Shown: positions 39,306 through 49,099, numbered from the stretch's first letter. The stretch: 64,000 nucleotides of DNA from Pseudomonas indica NBRC 103045 (GCF_002091635.1 NZ_BDAC01000003.1:281155-345154); one strand, 5' to 3'. The notes: generated by a model from the letters alone, not told the origin. Numbers and translations are program-made.

Positions 39306-40835
39306 ATGACTCAAAAGCAGACCCCGCCCCTTTCCGAAGTCTACGATCTCGCCGTTATCGGCGGCGGCATCAACGGTGCGGGGATCGCCGCCGACGCCGC
39401 GGGGCGCGGCCTGTCGGTGTTCCTCTGCGAAAAAGACGACCTGGCCCGACACACCTCCTCCGCCAGCAGCAAGCTGATCCACGGCGGCCTGCGCTATCTC
39501 GAACACTACGAATTCCGCCTGGTCCGCGAAGCCCTCGCCGAACGCGAAGTGCTGCTGGCCAAGGCGCCGCATATCGTCAAGCCGCTGCGCTTCGTGCTGC
39601 CGCATCGCCCGCATCTGCGCCCGGCCTGGATGATCCGCGCCGGCCTGTTTCTCTACGATCACTTGGGCAAACGCGAAAAGCTGCCCGGTTCCCGTTCCCT
39701 GCGCTTCGGCGCCGGTAGCCCGCTGAAAGCCGAAATCACCCGCGGTTTCGAATATTCCGACTGCTGGGTCGACGACGCCCGCCTGGTGGTGCTGAACGCC
39801 ATGGCCGCCCGCGACAAGGGCGCCCACGTACACACCCGCACCCGCTGCATCCGCGCGCGCCGCAGCAAGGGCCTCTGGCACGTGCATCTGGAACGAGCCG
39901 ACGGCACCCTCTTCTCGATCCATGCCAAGGCCCTGGTGAACGCGGCCGGCCCTTGGGTGGCGCGCTTCATCAAGGACGACCTCAAGCAGCAATCGCCGTA
40001 TGGCATCCGCCTGATCCAGGGCAGCCACATCATCGTGCCCAAGCTGTTCGACGCCGATCACGCCTTCATCCTGCAGAACGAAGACCGCCGCATCGTCTTT
40101 GCCATTCCCTACCTGGATCGCTTCACCCTGATCGGCACCACCGACCGGGAATACCAGGGCGACCCGGGCGAGGTGAAGATCAGCGACGAAGAAATCGAAT
40201 ACCTGCTGTCGGTGGTCAACGCCCACTTCAAGAAGCAGGTGGGCCGCGGCGATATCCTGCACACCTACGCCGGCGTCCGTCCGTTGTGCGACGACGAATC
40301 CGACGAACCCTCGGCGATTACCCGCGACTACACCCTGGCGCTGTCCGCCCATCCCGGCGAAGCGCCGCTGCTGTCGGTATTCGGCGGCAAGCTGACCACC
40401 TACCGCAAGCTGGCCGAGTCCGCCATGGGCCAGCTCGCTCCGTACTTCCCGAACATGAAACCGAGCTGGACAGCCAGCGCACCGCTGCCCGGCGGCGAGC
40501 AACTGGAAAGCCCGGCGGTGCTGGCCGACGCCCTGTGCAACCAGTTCGGCTGGCTGCCCAACAGCCTCGCCCTGCGCTGGGCCAGCACCTACGGCAGCCG
40601 CGCCTGGCGCCTGCTGGAAGGCGCCCACGGCATCGCCGACCTCGGCGAGCACCTGGGCGGCGGGCTCTATGCACGGGAAGTGGAATACCTGTGCCAGGAA
40701 GAATGGGCGATGGAGAGCGACGACATCCTCTGGCGCCGTACCAAGCTCGGCCTGTTCCTCACCCCATCGCAGCAGGCACGCCTGGAACAGTACCTGCGCG
40801 AACGCCCGGACCATCCGCGGGTGGATGCGGCTTGA
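39306..40835 (+). CDS. glpD: Aerobic glycerol-3-phosphate dehydrogenase
   Basis: A 509-residue FAD enzyme on the inner face of the cytoplasmic membrane; it oxidises glycerol-3-phosphate to dihydroxyacetone phosphate and feeds electrons to ubiquinone. The FAD site is YDLAVIGGGINGAGIAADAAGRG; further marks are SSASSKLIHGGLRYLE, YSDCWVDDARLVVLNA, KGSHI-like LIQGSHIIVPKLF, and TYAGVRPLCDDE with FGGKLTTYRKLAE. AAGGTG is the likely ribosome site. GlpR-like operators are directly upstream. Confidence 0.96.
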   Translation: MTQKQTPPLSEVYDLAVIGGGINGAGIAADAAGRGLSVFLCEKDDLARHTSSASSKLIHGGLRYLEHYEFRLVREALAEREVLLAKAPHIVKPLRFVLPHRPHLRPAWMIRAGLFLYDHLGKREKLPGSRSLRFGAGSPLKAEITRGFEYSDCWVDDARLVVLNAMAARDKGAHVHTRTRCIRARRSKGLWHVHLERADGTLFSIHAKALVNAAGPWVARFIKDDLKQQSPYGIRLIQGSHIIVPKLFDADHAFILQNEDRRIVFAIPYLDRFTLIGTTDREYQGDPGEVKISDEEIEYLLSVVNAHFKKQVGRGDILHTYAGVRPLCDDESDEPSAITRDYTLALSAHPGEAPLLSVFGGKLTTYRKLAESAMGQLAPYFPNMKPSWTASAPLPGGEQLESPAVLADALCNQFGWLPNSLALRWASTYGSRAWRLLEGAHGIADLGEHLGGGLYAREVEYLCQEEWAMESDDILWRRTKLGLFLTPSQQARLEQYLRERPDHPRVDAA

Positions 40836-40853
40836 TGAGTGAGGGGTAAAAGC

Positions 40854-40884
40854 GTGAGGGGTGAGGAGGTGCAACGCCCCTCAC
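40854..40884. terminator. Hairpin between glpD and the convergent hydrolase
   Basis: GTGAGGGG and CCCCTCAC form an 8-bp stem; flanking GTGAGG/CCTCAC copies allow other pairings. No clear T-run, so it is only a probable mRNA end. Confidence 0.45.
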
Positions 40885-40903
40885 CCATAACGCCTCACCT
40901 CAA

Positions 40904-41896
40904 CTACAACCGCGCCAACCCCACCGCCTGCCGATGCGCGTTCAGATATGGAAGGACCGCCGCCAGCAACGGTTCCTTGAAGGCTTCCTGGAAGCGATGG
41001 GCCAGGCCGGGGATCAGTTTGAGTTCGGCGCCCTTGATGTGCGCGGCGACGTGGACGCCGTGCATGACCGGCAACAGCGGATCGGCGGTGCCGTGCACCA
41101 CCAGGGTCGGCACGCGCAGTCGGTTCAGCAGTTCGACCCGGCTGGGCTCGGCGAGGATGGCGAGCAACTGGCGCTGCACGCCTTCGGGGTTGAATGCGCG
41201 GTCGTAGGCCTGGGCCGCCTGCTGCAGCAACAGGGCGCGGTCGTCGCTGACTTCCGGACTTCCCAGCGCGGCGAGCAGGTCGGCTTGTTGCTCGATGGCC
41301 ACTTCGCGGCTGGGGGCTTCGCGGCGGGCAAGGAGTTGCAGCAGCGCCTGGCTCGGTGCCGGCAGGCCCTGGGCGCCGGAACTGGTCATGATCAGGGTCA
41401 GGCTTTGCAGGCGCTCCGGGGCCTGGTCGGCCATGTGCTGGGCGATCATTCCGCCCATGCTCGCACCCAGGACGTGGAAGCGCTGGATACCCAGGCGGTC
41501 CATGAGGTGCAGGGCATCGTCGGCCATGTCGCTCAAGCGGTACGGCGCGCTGACCGGGAATCCCAGGCGATAGCGCAGCACTTCGTAGGTCAGGTTGATC
41601 GTCGGCGCGCCGTGCGTCCAGGCGGAGAGGCCAACGTCGCGGTTGTCGAAACGAATCACCCGGAAACCCTGCTCGCACAGGCGCGCAACCACTTCATCGG
41701 GCCAGTGGATCAATTGGCCACCCAACCCCATGACCAGCAGCAAGGCCGGATCGTTCTCCCGGCCGATGCTCTGGTAGGCCAGGCGCACCTCGCCCAGGCT
41801 CACCGTTTCGGTAGGTACACGGACATCGCAACGAGAAGCCGCCAAGGTCGGCAGGCCGCACAGCAGCGCGGCCAGAAGCAGCAGCACACGCATCAT
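40904..41896 (-). CDS. Exported alpha/beta hydrolase
   Basis: A 330-residue alpha/beta-hydrolase with a signal peptide (about 1-19, MMRVLLLLAALLCGLPTLAA). The nucleophile elbow is GASMGG, the oxyanion region LLLVMGLGGQLIHWPD, a catalytic Asp in VVHGTADPLLPV and a His in IPGLAHRFQE. Such proteins resemble lipases/esterases, but the substrate is unknown. The ATG at 41896 or 41893 starts the signal peptide; an upstream extension does not fit. P. aeruginosa has a hydrolase in the same position between the glp and metR genes. Confidence 0.85.
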   Translation of the reverse strand: MMRVLLLLAALLCGLPTLAASRCDVRVPTETVSLGEVRLAYQSIGRENDPALLLVMGLGGQLIHWPDEVVARLCEQGFRVIRFDNRDVGLSAWTHGAPTINLTYEVLRYRLGFPVSAPYRLSDMADDALHLMDRLGIQRFHVLGASMGGMIAQHMADQAPERLQSLTLIMTSSGAQGLPAPSQALLQLLARREAPSREVAIEQQADLLAALGSPEVSDDRALLLQQAAQAYDRAFNPEGVQRQLLAILAEPSRVELLNRLRVPTLVVHGTADPLLPVMHGVHVAAHIKGAELKLIPGLAHRFQEAFKEPLLAAVLPYLNAHRQAVGLARL

Positions 41897-42049
41897 CGAA
41901 AACACCAGAATGCAGAACCCCAGTTGACCGCGATTCTGATGACTTCCGTTCGCTCGTGCTGCCACAAAACCATGACAGTTTGATGAAGATTGCCCAGGCG
42001 GGGCTCGCAGGATGGGGCGCCAGCCCCACCCTGCGATGTGCTCCAGGCG

Positions 42050-44350
42050 TCAGGCCGCCTTAGCCTTGCGTGCCCGCAGTTGCCGCGCCGCCGCCACCAT
42101 GTTGGCCAATGCCGCTTCGGTTTCCGCCCAGCCACGGGTCTTCAGGCCGCAGTCCGGGTTGACCCACAAGCGTTCGGCAGGGATGCGTTCGGCGGCTTTT
42201 TCCAACAGCGCGACCATCTCCGCACTGTCCGGCACGCGCGGTGAGTGGATGTCATACACACCCGGCCCGATCTCGTTGGGATAGGCGAACCCTTCGAAGG
42301 CCTCCAGCAGTTCCATCTGCGAGCGCGAGGTCTCGATGGTAATCACGTCCGCATCCATGGCAGCGATTGCTTCGATCACGTCGTTGAACTCGCTGTAGCA
42401 CATGTGGGTGTGGATCTGCGTCTCGTCGCGTACACCGGAGCTGCACAGGCGGAACGCGTCCACCGCCCAATCCAGGTACGGGCCCCAATCGGCCTGGCGC
42501 AGCGGCAAGCCCTCGCGGAAAGCCGCTTCGTCGATCTGCACGATGCGAATCCCGGCGGCTTCCAGGTCCAGCACCTCGTCGCGAATCGCCAAGGCCAGTT
42601 GCCGTGCCTGTACCTCGCGCGGTACGTCGTCGCGGGGGAACGACCACATCAGCATCGTCACCGGTCCGGTCAGCATACCCTTCATCGGCTGGTCGGTCAG
42701 GCTCTGGGCGTAGCGGATCCACTCGACGGTCATCGGCGCCGGACGGCTGATGTCGCCGTAGATCACCGCCGGTTTGACGCAGCGCGAACCGTAGCTCTGT
42801 ACCCAGCCGAAGCGGGTGAAGGCGTAACCGTCGAGTTGCTCGGCGAAGTACTCGACCATGTCGTTACGCTCGGCCTCGCCATGCACCAGCACATCCAGGC
42901 CGATGCGTTCCTGGAAGGCCACCGCCTCGCGGATTTCCGCCTGCATCGCGGCGCGGTAGCCCGCTTCGTCCAGGGTGCCCTGCTTGAAGGCCTGGCGCGC
43001 CTGGCGGATCGCTGCAGTCTGCGGGAAGGAGCCGATGGTGGTGGTGGGAAACGCCGGCAGGTCGAGGTGCGCCCGCTGCTGCCCGATACGTTCGGCGAAC
43101 GGCGCCGCGCGACGGCTAACGGCCGGCGTTACCGCCGCCAGGCGTGCCTGTACGTCAGGCTTGTGGATGCGCGGCGACTGCCGGCGGCTGTCCTGCACGC
43201 CACGGTTGTAGGCCAGTGCGGCGCGCACTTCGACGGCATCCGGCTCGTCGACCGCACGGGCCAGCAACGCCACTTCGGCGCACTTCTGCACGGCGAAGGC
43301 CAGCCAACTGCGCAGCTCTTCGTCCAGTCGGTCCTCACGGGCGAGGTCCACCGGGCTGTGCAGCAGCGAGCAGGACGGCGCCACCCAGAGCCGTTCGGCG
43401 AAACGCTCGGCGGCCAGGCGCAGCGGTAGCAGCGCCTGCTCCAGATCGCAGCGCCAGACGTTGCGGCCGTTCACCACGCCGAGGGACAGCACCTTGTACG
43501 ACGGCAGGCGGTCGACCACCGCGGTCAGTTGTTCCGGGCCGCGCACCAGATCGATGTGCAGGCCATCCACCGGCAGGCTCACCGCCAGGCCGAGGTTGTC
43601 GCCCAGGCCGCCGAAATAGGTGGCGACCAGCTTCTTCAGCGGCGCGTATTGCAGCAGGTGATAGGCCCGCTCGAACGCGCTGCGCCAAGCTTGCGGCAGG
43701 TCCAGTACCAGGATCGGCTCGTCGATCTGCACCCACTCCACCCCTTGGGCGGCCAAGCGGCCGAGGATTTCGCCGTAGAGCGGCAGCAGGCGGTCGAGCA
43801 GCTCCAGCTTGTCGAACGCCTCCCCCTTGGCCTTGCCGAGCCAGAGGTAGGTGAGCGGGCCGAGCAGCACCGGCTTGACCTTGTGCCCCAGCGCCTGGGC
43901 TTCGGCCACTTCTTCGAAGAGCTGCTCCCAGCTCAATTGGAAGCGTTGGTCACGGCTGAACTCCGGCACCAGGTAGTGGTAGTTGGTATCGAACCACTTG
44001 GTCATCTCCTGCGCCTGGGCACCGCCGCCGCAGCAGGAACGGGACACGCCACGGGCCATGGCGAACAGGGTCTCCAGAGTGGCCTTGCCGCCGGCCGGGC
44101 GGAAGCGTTCCGGGATCACGCCGACGGTCAGCGAGTGGGTGAGCACCTGGTCGTACCAGGCGAAGTCGCCCACCGGCAGCAGCTCGATGCCGGCGTCGCG
44201 CTGTACCTGCCAGTGCGCGGCACGCAGAGTGCGGCCGGTCTCGCGCAGGCCGGCTTCGTCCAGTTCGCCCTTCCAGTAGGCCTCCAGGGCTTTCTTCAGC
44301 TCGCGGTCGCGGCCGATGCGGGGGAATCCGAGGGTGTGCGCCAAAGCCAT
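42050..44350 (-). CDS. metE: Cobalamin-independent methionine synthase
   Basis: A 766-residue cytosolic enzyme that transfers the methyl group of 5-methyl-THF-polyglutamate to homocysteine. The N-terminal half-barrel has [22 protein letters not shown]; the C-terminal catalytic half has [65 protein letters not shown], and zinc ligands in HTHMCYSEF and [11 protein letters not shown]. Length is as in E. coli. ACGGAGA precedes the ATG. It diverges from metR and carries a MetR-like site in its promoter. Confidence 0.97.
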   Translation of the reverse strand: MALAHTLGFPRIGRDRELKKALEAYWKGELDEAGLRETGRTLRAAHWQVQRDAGIELLPVGDFAWYDQVLTHSLTVGVIPERFRPAGGKATLETLFAMARGVSRSCCGGGAQAQEMTKWFDTNYHYLVPEFSRDQRFQLSWEQLFEEVAEAQALGHKVKPVLLGPLTYLWLGKAKGEAFDKLELLDRLLPLYGEILGRLAAQGVEWVQIDEPILVLDLPQAWRSAFERAYHLLQYAPLKKLVATYFGGLGDNLGLAVSLPVDGLHIDLVRGPEQLTAVVDRLPSYKVLSLGVVNGRNVWRCDLEQALLPLRLAAERFAERLWVAPSCSLLHSPVDLAREDRLDEELRSWLAFAVQKCAEVALLARAVDEPDAVEVRAALAYNRGVQDSRRQSPRIHKPDVQARLAAVTPAVSRRAAPFAERIGQQRAHLDLPAFPTTTIGSFPQTAAIRQARQAFKQGTLDEAGYRAAMQAEIREAVAFQERIGLDVLVHGEAERNDMVEYFAEQLDGYAFTRFGWVQSYGSRCVKPAVIYGDISRPAPMTVEWIRYAQSLTDQPMKGMLTGPVTMLMWSFPRDDVPREVQARQLALAIRDEVLDLEAAGIRIVQIDEAAFREGLPLRQADWGPYLDWAVDAFRLCSSGVRDETQIHTHMCYSEFNDVIEAIAAMDADVITIETSRSQMELLEAFEGFAYPNEIGPGVYDIHSPRVPDSAEMVALLEKAAERIPAERLWVNPDCGLKTRGWAETEAALANMVAAARQLRARKAKAA

Positions 44351-44403
44351 GAGTTCGATCTCCGTGTTCGTGAATGGCGCTCATTGTCGAGAGACCATTT
44401 GAA

Positions 44404-44416
44404 TGAGACAAACTCA
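44404..44416. promoter_or_regulatory. MetR-like site between metE and metR
   Basis: TGAG-ACAAA-CTCA resembles the MetR consensus TGAA-N5-TTCA with one change in each half. It is 54 bases before the metE ATG in the 289-base divergent gap, which is otherwise AT-rich near metE. The rest of the gap shows no other signal. Confidence 0.55.
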
Positions 44417-44639
44417 AGTTTTTCTCTTTCCAATCAAATTTTTCTCATGGAACAGTTCGCTTGTTTCCCTTCACCGCACTATTCGCCCATCACTTTGCCA
44501 GCACGCCTCGACAGGCCAGTGGCCATTGCGCCACACTTGCCCGGCCAATGAGCGCCACTCATGCAGCCTCTTCAATGACTCGGACGCGCAGGCCACGCGC
44601 CATACGGGTCTCGCTCTTCATGGCCAACCGGAGCCCGGC

Positions 44640-45560
44640 ATGCTGGAAATACGTCACCTGAAAACCCTTCATGCCCTGCGCGAATCCGACAGCCTGGTGG
44701 AGGCCGCCGAGCGCCTGCACCTGACCCAGTCGGCGCTGTCCCACCAGTTCAAGGAACTCGAAGAGCGCCTGGGTATGCCGCTGTTCGTGCGCAAGACCAA
44801 GCCGGTCCGCTTCACCAGCGCCGGGCTGCGTCTGCTGCAATTGGCCGACGCGCTGCTGCCGCAACTGCGCAACGCCGAGCGCGACCTCGCCCGCCTCGCC
44901 GGCGGAACCGCCGGACGGCTGCACATGGCCATCGAATGCCACAGCTGCTTCCAGTGGCTGATGCCGACCATCGACCAGTTCCGCGACGCCTGGCCGGAAG
45001 TGGAACTGGACCTCGCCTCGGGCTTCTCCTTCGCCCCGCTGCCGGCGCTGGCCCGGGGCGACCTGGACCTGGTGGTGACCTCCGACCCGCTGGAGCTGGC
45101 CGGCATCACCTACGTGCCGCTGTTCACCTACGAGATGCAACTGGCAGTAGCCAACCAGCATCCGCTGGCGAACAAGCCCTACGTCGCTCCCGAAGACCTG
45201 GCCAGCGAAACCCTGATCACCTACCCCATCGAACGCGATCGCCTGGACATCTTCACCCGCTTCCTCGACCCGGCCGACGTCGAGCCGGCGCAGGTCCGGA
45301 CCTCGGAACTGACGGTGATGATGATGCAACTGGTGGCCAGCGGGCGCGGCGTCTGCAGCCTGCCCAACTGGGCGCTGCACGAATACAGCTCGCGGGGCTA
45401 CGTGACCGCCAAGCGGCTCGGCGAGAAATCGCTGTACGCCACGCTGTTCGCGGCGATCCGCGCCGACATGCTGGACGCGCCGTTCATGCGCGACTTCCTC
45501 CTCACCGCCAAGGACACCTCCTTCGCCACCCTCGAAGGGGTCAGCGCGGCGCGGGGCTGA
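44640..45560 (+). CDS. metR: MetR, LysR-family activator of methionine synthesis
   Basis: A 306-residue regulator. Helix-turn-helix at about 18-40 (SLVEAAERLHLTQSALSHQFKELEERLG), C-terminal effector domain (about 90-295) that binds homocysteine in the MetR family; LHMAIECHSCFQWLMP and FAPLPALARGDLDLVVTSDPLE are MetR-typical. It activates divergent metE. The ATG fits the conserved MLEIRHLKTL start. Confidence 0.94.
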   Translation: MLEIRHLKTLHALRESDSLVEAAERLHLTQSALSHQFKELEERLGMPLFVRKTKPVRFTSAGLRLLQLADALLPQLRNAERDLARLAGGTAGRLHMAIECHSCFQWLMPTIDQFRDAWPEVELDLASGFSFAPLPALARGDLDLVVTSDPLELAGITYVPLFTYEMQLAVANQHPLANKPYVAPEDLASETLITYPIERDRLDIFTRFLDPADVEPAQVRTSELTVMMMQLVASGRGVCSLPNWALHEYSSRGYVTAKRLGEKSLYATLFAAIRADMLDAPFMRDFLLTAKDTSFATLEGVSAARG

Positions 45561-45593
45561 ACCTGGCCTGGCGATTCGGGGGGATCGCCGCCG

Positions 45594-45621
45594 GGAACCG
45601 AAGCCATGTGTCAGACACACA
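45594..45621 (+). promoter_or_regulatory. hrp-box-like promoter (HrpL sigma factor type)
   Basis: GGAACC is followed after exactly 15 bases by ACACACA. The known hrp box is GGAACC-N15/16-CCACNNA, so the -35 part is perfect and the -10 part differs by one base (first C to A). It lies 36 bases before the ATG of the candidate effector gene, a usual distance for such promoters. Confidence 0.55.
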
Positions 45622-45656
45622 AGGCTAGGCCCATCCATTCAGTCATCCCTCCCTCC

Positions 45657-47531
45657 ATGAACATCATTCATCCGCTCACCACGGCTTCCGCCTCCATCCT
45701 TCGTCCCGAGGCGTCCGCTGAATCGGCTACCCATGTTCACCAGGGGCGCCTGGGGGACGAGCAGGTGGAAGTCGGCACTTCACGACAGACACCGGACCCT
45801 GTTGCCGGCACGCCTCCATCCCACTCGGGGCCGCCGCCGTCTCATAGGGCTATCGATGTAGCCCCCGCCTCGCAACACGAAATCGAGGCGATGAACCTTG
45901 GCCAGACCGCCTCGCCATCTGCTTCCAAAGGCATCAAGGACCGGTTCCTTTTCCTGTTCAAGAAAACCGACCTGGCCGCCGCCGTGGGGCAGTTCAACAA
46001 CCGCGAGTACCTGGCCAACGAGCGTCAGCTCGCTCACCTGCCGGCATTCAAGCAAAGCGTGCAAGCCCTGCACGATGCCTGCCAGCACCCGGACATCCCG
46101 GCATCCATGCGCAAGGAAATGAGCACCGTAACCCAAGGGCTCATGCACAAGATCGACCGGATCGCCCAGGACAGGTCCATGGGCTACCGTACCGCGGCGA
46201 CCATGCTGTTCAGCCTGGCCAACGTCGGGCTGGCGCTGCTACCCACCCTGACCGCTCACAAGAACAAGGACAACCAATACTTCGCCCTGCTGGTGGCCGG
46301 CTACACCAAGACCCTGTGCATGCTGACGGGGATCGCGCTCAGTCGCACCGCCGACCATCGCTCCCATGGCCTGCATATCCAGGAACGGCATGTGCCCTAC
46401 CTGCCGCCGAACCTGCCCTATGCCGTCAGCGCGTTCAACGAAAAAGCCAAGGCCTTCGAGGAACACAATCCCATCCTGTTCCACTCCATGGCGGCCACTT
46501 TCACCGCCTCCGTGTTCGTAATGTCGTCCGCACCGCATCTGGTCACAAAGCCTCTGGCGGCCATCGGCGAGAAGATCAAGAACCTTTTCCAGAAGCCCGC
46601 TGAGCAACCCCAGGAACAGGCCCGGATAACCGCCGAGCTGAGCGTGGATATCAACGACCTGCTGGACGCCGTCAATACCCAGCACAGTGCGTTCCGACAG
46701 CGGCGAAACCAGTTCGAGGGCGCAGGCAAGGAGCTGAACGACAGCCTCAATCTGCAACTCAGCGAGATCGACTCCGCCACCGAGCAGCTCGCCAAAACGG
46801 CAAGCGGGATTCTCGACCCCAGCCAAGAGGGGACCTCGCAGCCCCACGTCAAGAATGACGACCTTGCACAAAAGATGGCCTTCGTGGGCATTGCAGGAGC
46901 GCTTTGCCTGAGCTCCGCTGCCACCTATTACGATGAGCCCGCCGGCCTGGTCGATCTGGGGATGGATGCCGGCCTGACCGTTTTCGAGCTGGCCAAGACG
47001 GCCAGGAACCCCAACGAAAATACGCAGCAGGCGGCCAGCAAGTTCGCCAGTTACTCCGGCCTGTCCCCACTATTGCTGCCCTTCGGCATTCTCAACAAGG
47101 TCACACATTTCACCGACAACACGGCGGGGCTGGTCGCAGGCACCGTGTTCCTCACTGCCTGCAACCTCACGCTGCCCCGCCCCGGAGGCGAAGCGCTAGC
47201 CAGCGCGGTGGTCAAGCTGATCAACGCCTTGAAAGGCACGCCGAACGAGCCGGAAGACCTTGAGCAAGGAGTGGTCGATAGTGGCCGCTTCACCGAAATC
47301 ACCGATGATCCGCTTGCGCAGGCATCGCCGACTCACAACGACGCCGCCCAGGAAGCCGAAGCCTTTTTCGATGCGCAACCGACCTTCGAGCCAGAAGGCG
47401 ATGAAGAGTGGTCATCCTCCGCAGGAGACCTGTCGGACCGAAGCGAAGACTTCGAAACCGCACCCCCCAGCCCCGCGCAGGAGCAGGAAAACAGCGCGCC
47501 GTCCCGCAACCAGGGAGGCCGCCCGGCATGA
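45657..47531 (+). CDS. Candidate type III secretion effector, unknown family, with hydrophobic segments
   Basis: I do not recognise this 624-residue protein. The first 85 residues are Ser/Thr/Pro-rich and likely disordered; Ile at positions 3 and 4, no Asp or Glu before position 18 and no Cys in the first 50 residues match the N-terminal rules for P. syringae type III effectors. Hydrophobic segments lie near residues 178-198, 208-227, 273-295, 406-423 and 490-507, and a coiled-coil-like helix spans about 330-380. The last 85 residues are acidic and Pro/Ser-rich. The ATG at 45657 is preferred because another at 45606 lies inside the hrp-box-like promoter. The ribosome site is poor. The stop overlaps the chaperone-like gene by 4 bases. 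It could instead be an unrelated membrane protein; no secretion apparatus is in the window. Confidence 0.6.
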   Translation: MNIIHPLTTASASILRPEASAESATHVHQGRLGDEQVEVGTSRQTPDPVAGTPPSHSGPPPSHRAIDVAPASQHEIEAMNLGQTASPSASKGIKDRFLFLFKKTDLAAAVGQFNNREYLANERQLAHLPAFKQSVQALHDACQHPDIPASMRKEMSTVTQGLMHKIDRIAQDRSMGYRTAATMLFSLANVGLALLPTLTAHKNKDNQYFALLVAGYTKTLCMLTGIALSRTADHRSHGLHIQERHVPYLPPNLPYAVSAFNEKAKAFEEHNPILFHSMAATFTASVFVMSSAPHLVTKPLAAIGEKIKNLFQKPAEQPQEQARITAELSVDINDLLDAVNTQHSAFRQRRNQFEGAGKELNDSLNLQLSEIDSATEQLAKTASGILDPSQEGTSQPHVKNDDLAQKMAFVGIAGALCLSSAATYYDEPAGLVDLGMDAGLTVFELAKTARNPNENTQQAASKFASYSGLSPLLLPFGILNKVTHFTDNTAGLVAGTVFLTACNLTLPRPGGEALASAVVKLINALKGTPNEPEDLEQGVVDSGRFTEITDDPLAQASPTHNDAAQEAEAFFDAQPTFEPEGDEEWSSSAGDLSDRSEDFETAPPSPAQEQENSAPSRNQGGRPA

Positions 47532-48004
47532 GCCAGCCGCAGCAAGAGTTCGTCAATCTGATCACCCAGATCATGGAGCGCCTGGGCATTCAGTCCTTCG
47601 ACACCCAGGCCACGTCCTATCGCTTCAGCTTCGCCAATGAGCCGGCCATCTTCCTCTGCTACCGCGGCGAAGGCTGGGCGGAACTGGTGACCGGCGCCGA
47701 CAGGCTCACCGACGACCCACGCCGGAAAACCGCATTGGCCTTGCTGGAACTGCAGGGCCAGCAGCCAAACCCGGCATTCTGCCTGGCCGCCGACAAGGAG
47801 AGCGGTGCGATCAGGGTGTTCCATCGCTTCCGCTTCGCGCAATACCGCGCCCTCGACATCCTCGACACCCTCAAGGCCCTGCGGGTCTTTGCGGGCCAGG
47901 TGCGGGCGGTGATCGATCAAGCAGTGCCGCCAGCCGGTAGTGCGACGAGTGATGGTAGCGAGCGGTTCAAGCTCAACCCCCATTTGAGGCTGCAGAACTG
48001 GTAG
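47528..48004 (+). CDS. Candidate CesT-type type III secretion chaperone
   Basis: A 158-residue soluble protein without signal or membrane segment. The order of predicted elements follows the Tir/CesT chaperone fold: first helix EFVNLITQIMERLG, strands YRFSFANE and AIFLCYRGEGWAELVTG, helix RRKTALALLELQGQ, strands FCLAADKESGAIRVFHRF, last helix ALDILDTLKALRVFAGQVRAVI. Class I chaperones of this kind are encoded next to and bind the N-terminus of their effector. The ATG overlaps the stop of the preceding gene (ATGA), so the two are made together. The family call is from pattern and context, without a search. Confidence 0.6.
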   Translation: MSQPQQEFVNLITQIMERLGIQSFDTQATSYRFSFANEPAIFLCYRGEGWAELVTGADRLTDDPRRKTALALLELQGQQPNPAFCLAADKESGAIRVFHRFRFAQYRALDILDTLKALRVFAGQVRAVIDQAVPPAGSATSDGSERFKLNPHLRLQNW

Positions 48005-48025
48005 CGGCGAGCCGCAGCCGATGCC

Positions 48026-49009
48026 TCAGTGCCGCCCGTTGGTCGCCCGCCGCACCAGATAGAAGCCGAGCAGCGCCGCCACCGCGGTGCCCGCCAGCAG
48101 CAGGTTGAGCTGGCCATGCGGAGGGCTGCGCCAGCCACCATCCACCCGGCGTTCGCCCAGCGGCGGATGGAACAGGTTGCCGGACGACGCCGGCGAACGG
48201 TCCGCCTTCCCCAGGGCGAAGTGGGTCGCGCGGCCGATCAGCGACTCGAAATGCGGTACCAGGAAATGGGCGAGCCGGATCAACCGCGCACTGGAGCCCA
48301 CCGTCACGCTGCGGCGCGGCCGTTGCGCCAGGCTGACCATGGCCTCGGCGACGCGGCGCGGATCGTAGACCGGCGGGATCGGCTGGATGTTGTGGCCGGT
48401 GTAGTTGCCGGCATCGCGAAAACCAGGGGTATCCATCACCGCCGGGTAGACATCGCAGATATGGATGTGCGGCCACTGGGTCAACTCGCCGCGCAGCGCT
48501 TCGGTGAACCCGCGCAGGCCGTACTTGGCAGCCGCATAGGCGGCCGCGTAGGGATGCGCCACCCAACTGCCGAGGGACAGGGTGTTGATCAGCACACCGG
48601 CCTGTTGCTGCTTGAAGTACGGCAACACCGCGTGGGCGCCGCGCAGGTAACCGAGCAGATCGGTCTGCACCACCTGTTCGTGGGCCACCAGGGGCGTCTC
48701 GTCGAAGGCACCAACGGTACCGATGCCGGCGTTGTTCACCCAGACATCGATGCGGCCGTCGCCGAAGGATGCCGCGCTGTCGGCGAGCCTGTGCACCGCC
48801 TCGCTGTCGGTGACATCGGTGGGCACCGCCAGCGCCCGCGCCCCGAGTGCCTCGCATTCGGCCACCACCTCGTCCAGCGCCGTCTTGTCGCGTGCCGCCA
48901 GCACCAGGCGGGCGTGCCGCTCGGCGAATGCCAGCGCCGCCGCCCGGCCGATACCGCTCGAAGCTCCGGTGATCACGATCAGGGCATCTTCCAGTGTGTT
49001 AGGGGTCAC
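48026..49009 (-). CDS. SDR-family oxidoreductase with a C-terminal membrane helix
   Basis: A 327-residue classical SDR: VITGASSGIGRAAALAF (cofactor), NNAGIG, a catalytic Ser in LINTLSLGSW, and the YxxxK pair in AYAAAKYGLRG, where the Tyr is Y and Lys follows in YAAAK. After about 260 comes an extension ending in a membrane helix (NLLLAGTAVAALLGFYL) and a basic tail. This build is seen in membrane-attached SDRs of unknown substrate. The GTG start follows GGAGGAT. It converges with the chaperone-like gene, 21 bases away. Confidence 0.88.
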   Translation of the reverse strand: MTPNTLEDALIVITGASSGIGRAAALAFAERHARLVLAARDKTALDEVVAECEALGARALAVPTDVTDSEAVHRLADSAASFGDGRIDVWVNNAGIGTVGAFDETPLVAHEQVVQTDLLGYLRGAHAVLPYFKQQQAGVLINTLSLGSWVAHPYAAAYAAAKYGLRGFTEALRGELTQWPHIHICDVYPAVMDTPGFRDAGNYTGHNIQPIPPVYDPRRVAEAMVSLAQRPRRSVTVGSSARLIRLAHFLVPHFESLIGRATHFALGKADRSPASSGNLFHPPLGERRVDGGWRSPPHGQLNLLLAGTAVAALLGFYLVRRATNGRH

Positions 49010-49099
49010 GGTCCCATCCTCCGCATCAAACCCATCAGTAAGGCTGACACTGGATGCTTCGGATCATTCCCCCGCCCCGCCGAGCGGTGCGGCCACCAC

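Noticed and set aside
40854..40884. GTGAGGGG/CCCCTCAC repeats as a second MITE
   Set aside because: Arms are short, with no target duplication and no IS-like end sequence.
45606..45656. Upstream ATG that would add 17 residues to the effector candidate
   Set aside because: It lies within the hrp-box-like promoter, and the extension contains a Cys and breaks the type III N-terminal pattern. It remains possible if the promoter call is wrong.
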